Below are positions 61,535 to 64,000 of a stretch of 64,000 nt of DNA, piece after piece; the stretch's first letter is position 1, and each line of letters begins with the position of its first letter. The DNA lies in contig CM040453.1 in the NCBI GenBank assembly GCA_022749755.1, positions 3,866,102-3,930,101 of the forward strand. Reading direction: 5' to 3'. This DNA is from Azadirachta indica. Lineage: Eukaryota > Streptophyta > Magnoliopsida > Sapindales > Meliaceae. The position numbers and the translations under genes are program-made. The notes under the pieces are model-generated. The model saw only the letters and a program-made list of their open reading frames with translations. It ran no database searches and had not been told where the DNA came from.

Positions 61535-62945
61535 GGTTCTTCAGTCCACCAACAGATCTTCAAACAACAATCTGGATGCCGTGCAAATATCAGAAAACAA
61601 ATCAGCGAAAAGAAAAAGATTGAGAAAAGGAAGAAATGCAACAAGAAAAAAAAAAGGAAATGGCTGAGGAAGAAATAATGGAAGAGAAAGGTTAAAAATT
61701 TGATTGAGAAAGATGGATTACTTATTGGGTTATGAAAGTTTTTGTAAGTCGTTGAGGTAGATGTTCTTGTTGCCGTTGAAAGAAAGTATGGTATTGTATT
61801 GTATTGTATTGTATAGCCTGCAAGAAATGTGGACCAAGAAGCTATCACATTTGTGCAATTTTATTCACCTTTTTTTTTTTTTTTTTCTGACAAAGTGGAA
61901 GGAACCTGACAAGACGTGCATTCTACGTGATTTATTTTATTTTATTTTCTTCATTATCTACTTACTAATATAATTATTCGTTATATTTAATTAATAAGGG
62001 AATCTTTATTCTTTCTTAATAGTATATATAAACAAAAAAAAAAAAAAAGACGACGAAATATGGATATATAAAACGACGTAACCGATGTGCCATACATATG
62101 TATATATATTCATTCAAATTAAATCGCAGTATCGTATCACATAATTTGTTACTAACGAGTAAATTAAAAGCAAATAGTAAGAGTTGCGAATGATGATTAA
62201 AAGAATTGGAAGAAAATATCTTAAATTTGATTTGTTGACTATATCATCATAATTTTGAAGAAATATTTTATGATTAAATTGACATTGAAGAAATAGTAAA
62301 AATTTGCGTTTTTATGTTAAGTACTAAAATAGAGGGTAAGAAGGTTGAAACCATCCGGAACTAAAATTGAAAGAGGAGTTGTTTATGGATTTGCAACCAT
62401 TTAAGCCACATCCACGATCCAACCCAAGCTCTCAATTCTCAATTCTCAATTACAATTCATGTTATATAATTTCTCTTGTTTTTTTTTTTTTTTTTTTTTT
62501 TCTCCTGTCGTTTATCAAGTGAAAGTGAAAATAATAATCATCGGAGGGCTTCGTATCGTATGCTTTTCAAAAGGGTCATTGGTGTCGTCCTATGTATGCG
62601 TAGTATCCACATCATCATCCATCGATGTATCATGTATGTAGATTTTCCATTCATACCCCCGTCCTTTTCATCAAAGTGAAAATTAATAATACAAAGTGCA
62701 GCAGCTTATATAAATCAGCCCTAAAAGTTAAATCTAAATACTTACCTTTACAAGAATGAACTAGCAAATTAAATTAATTAATCATTTTAATTATGGGGAA
62801 TATATATATATATAAATATATATCTCAAATTTTACAATTAAGAACAGTTAATCATGCATGCACAATTAAATATGACAGAGAAATTAATAATTAACAGCAG
62901 AATCGTAGAAGATAGGAAGAATTTGAGGGTGACTGAGTGGGCTAG
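61535..62945. other. Promoter/5' UTR of the Yippee-like gene and 3' flank of LHCB4.3
   Basis: It contains a pentanucleotide repeat (GTATT units, 61791-61813) and poly-T runs near 61870 and 62478. No further gene is supported. Confidence 0.5.
61791..61813. repeat. (GTATT)n microsatellite near the Yippee-like gene start
   Basis: Four to five perfect GTATT units lie about 260 bp upstream of the ATG, in the probable promoter or 5' UTR. Confidence 0.9.
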
Positions 62946-63664
62946 CTACTGGTTAAATGTAGCCACAAAGCTGATAGGACCTTTTCCAGTAGCAGCAGCT
63001 TGAATACCGAAGATCAAAAAGGCGACCATAGCTAGACGAGCGTGCTTGATTTCTGCCAACTGAAGGCTTTCCTTCTTCTCAGGATCTGAAGCCAACCCCA
63101 GAGGATCGAAGTATCCGCCGGGATATAATCTTTTCTCGGGGTCCAGCTCTGCGTTTCTTTGGAATTCTATGTATCCAATCACAAGAACTTCAATCCAAAT
63201 CAATGTTGTCAATGAAAATGGAAGTGGTTGCCCGAGGTAAGACGATCCCTCTACCAACTCCACCTGCATCGTCATCCATGCATCAAAATATTTTATTAAT
63301 TTATTATATATTGTATATCCATTCTACTTTTCAAATTAAGGGTGTGTTGAGTCTGCAATTTGTCATTTGGGTTGCGGCCATACCTGTCCACATCGCCAAA
63401 ACTGCTCGGATAATAATAAGACACGATCGTTGAACAGGTGGTTCTATTTCTTCAAGTCACTTTACTATGTATATGTTTTGTGGTGGGTGATAGTTATTGT
63501 ACCAAAAATATCCACTTATTCCTTGTATCTATATTCAAGTGGCAGGTATTCAAGTTTCTTTTCTTCTCTTTTAGAAAATATGTGTATTGACTAACTGAAT
63601 TAAGAACTATATAAATAAATCTTCTTCTTTTTTTAAGAATACCCGTATGACCCAAATTTATATT

Positions 63665-63706
<42 letters not shown>

Positions 63707-64000
63707 ATAAATTTCCTTTTAACACAATCCAATTCAATTATTTTCATTCAATTTGACATGATGAGGCTAAAATATTATAAATTAAGATTAGCAAATTAAT
63801 TTAAAACTATATAGTATATAATTCGTAATCAAATCGTAGTATTATAATTTATGCTAACATTAATATAATTCAATGACCGTACCTTTCCGGCATCCTGCCA
63901 TGCAACACCGGTAAGAGCTTCCACGGCTATGGCGCCAAGCGTACCCAACATTGCCCACCTTCCATGGATCAGCTCACATTCTCTGAACCTCTGCAACCCG
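62946..64000 (-). CDS. LHCB4.3: Chlorophyll a/b-binding protein CP29, LHCB4.3/LHCB8 type (3' part; continues past right edge)
   Basis: The last exon (63263-62946, 106 codons with TAG) and part of the preceding exon (64000-63883) are visible, with a 619-bp GT-AG intron. The upstream exon encodes the first-helix motif [20 protein letters not shown] and [12 protein letters not shown]. The last exon encodes [17 protein letters not shown], the second-helix region [34 protein letters not shown] and the third-helix chlorophyll-binding motif [18 protein letters not shown]29 is a minor monomeric antenna of photosystem II in the thylakoid membrane, linking LHCII trimers to the core. The protein ends [14 protein letters not shown], lacking the longer LSDPLHTTI-type tail of LHCB4.1/4.2; this short end is the mark of LHCB4.3 (LHCB8), described in rosid dicots. 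Confidence 0.93.
63665..63706. repeat. (TA)n-(TG)n compound microsatellite in the LHCB4.3 intron
   Basis: TA units followed by TG units, uninterrupted over about 42 bp, between the last two exons. Confidence 0.95.

Noticed and set aside
56079..63706. Microsatellites as possible CRISPR-like or regulatory arrays
   Set aside because: They are simple dinucleotide or pentanucleotide runs without spacers, as expected in plant introns and promoters.

Overview
This is nuclear DNA from a flowering plant, very probably a rosid eudicot. It has spliced genes with GT-AG introns, AT-rich spacers, nested LTR retrotransposons and MITEs, and a photosystem II antenna gene with the shortened LHCB4.3/LHCB8-type C-terminus. 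A woody rosid seems likely, but I cannot name the species from sequence alone.

The left part (1-39.4 kb) is a receptor-kinase cluster inflated by transposons. All three LRR receptor-like kinase (LRR-RLK XII, EFR/Xa21/At3g47570-like) loci lie on the minus strand. The first (1-1545, running off the left edge) is killed by one in-frame TGA and one single-base frameshift. The second (4905-7310) is a decayed 3' half whose tail fuses pieces of two tandem copies out of register. The third (36091-39377) is intact: 1,066 codons, one 86-bp intron, a non-RD kinase. A MULE-type element at 2644-3804 with a perfect 10-bp target duplication carries a degenerate coiled-coil (Rx_N) fragment of a CNL resistance gene.

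Between the second and third RLK lie about 28 kb of retrotransposons. Gypsy element A (7311-24504) sits directly in the LRR sequence of the second RLK. Element B (10233-18811, target duplication GCCTA) sits inside the integrase of A and has an unusual head-to-head architecture. Copia element D (26561-32072, target duplication TAATT) is on the minus strand, and copia element C (32167-35630, target duplication GTTTC) is on the plus strand and lacks integrase. All are degenerate.

The right part (42.3-64 kb) is gene-rich and conserved: clathrin light chain (+), a basic proline-rich microtubule-associated BPP-type protein (-), arginyl-tRNA-protein transferase ATE1 (+), a 129-aa Yippee-like zinc protein (-) and the 3' end of LHCB4.3/LHCB8 (-). 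From memory, four of these five match neighbours on Arabidopsis chromosome 2 (At2g40060, At2g40070, At2g40110, At2g40100). All five reconstruct in frame across every splice junction. One clathrin light chain intron has a GC donor. The genes serve unrelated housekeeping or photosynthetic roles; their proximity reflects ancestral synteny, not an operon.

Most worth a second look: the head-to-head composite retroelement B, the MULE-borne resistance-gene fragment, the out-of-register RLK fusion, and the GC-AG intron.
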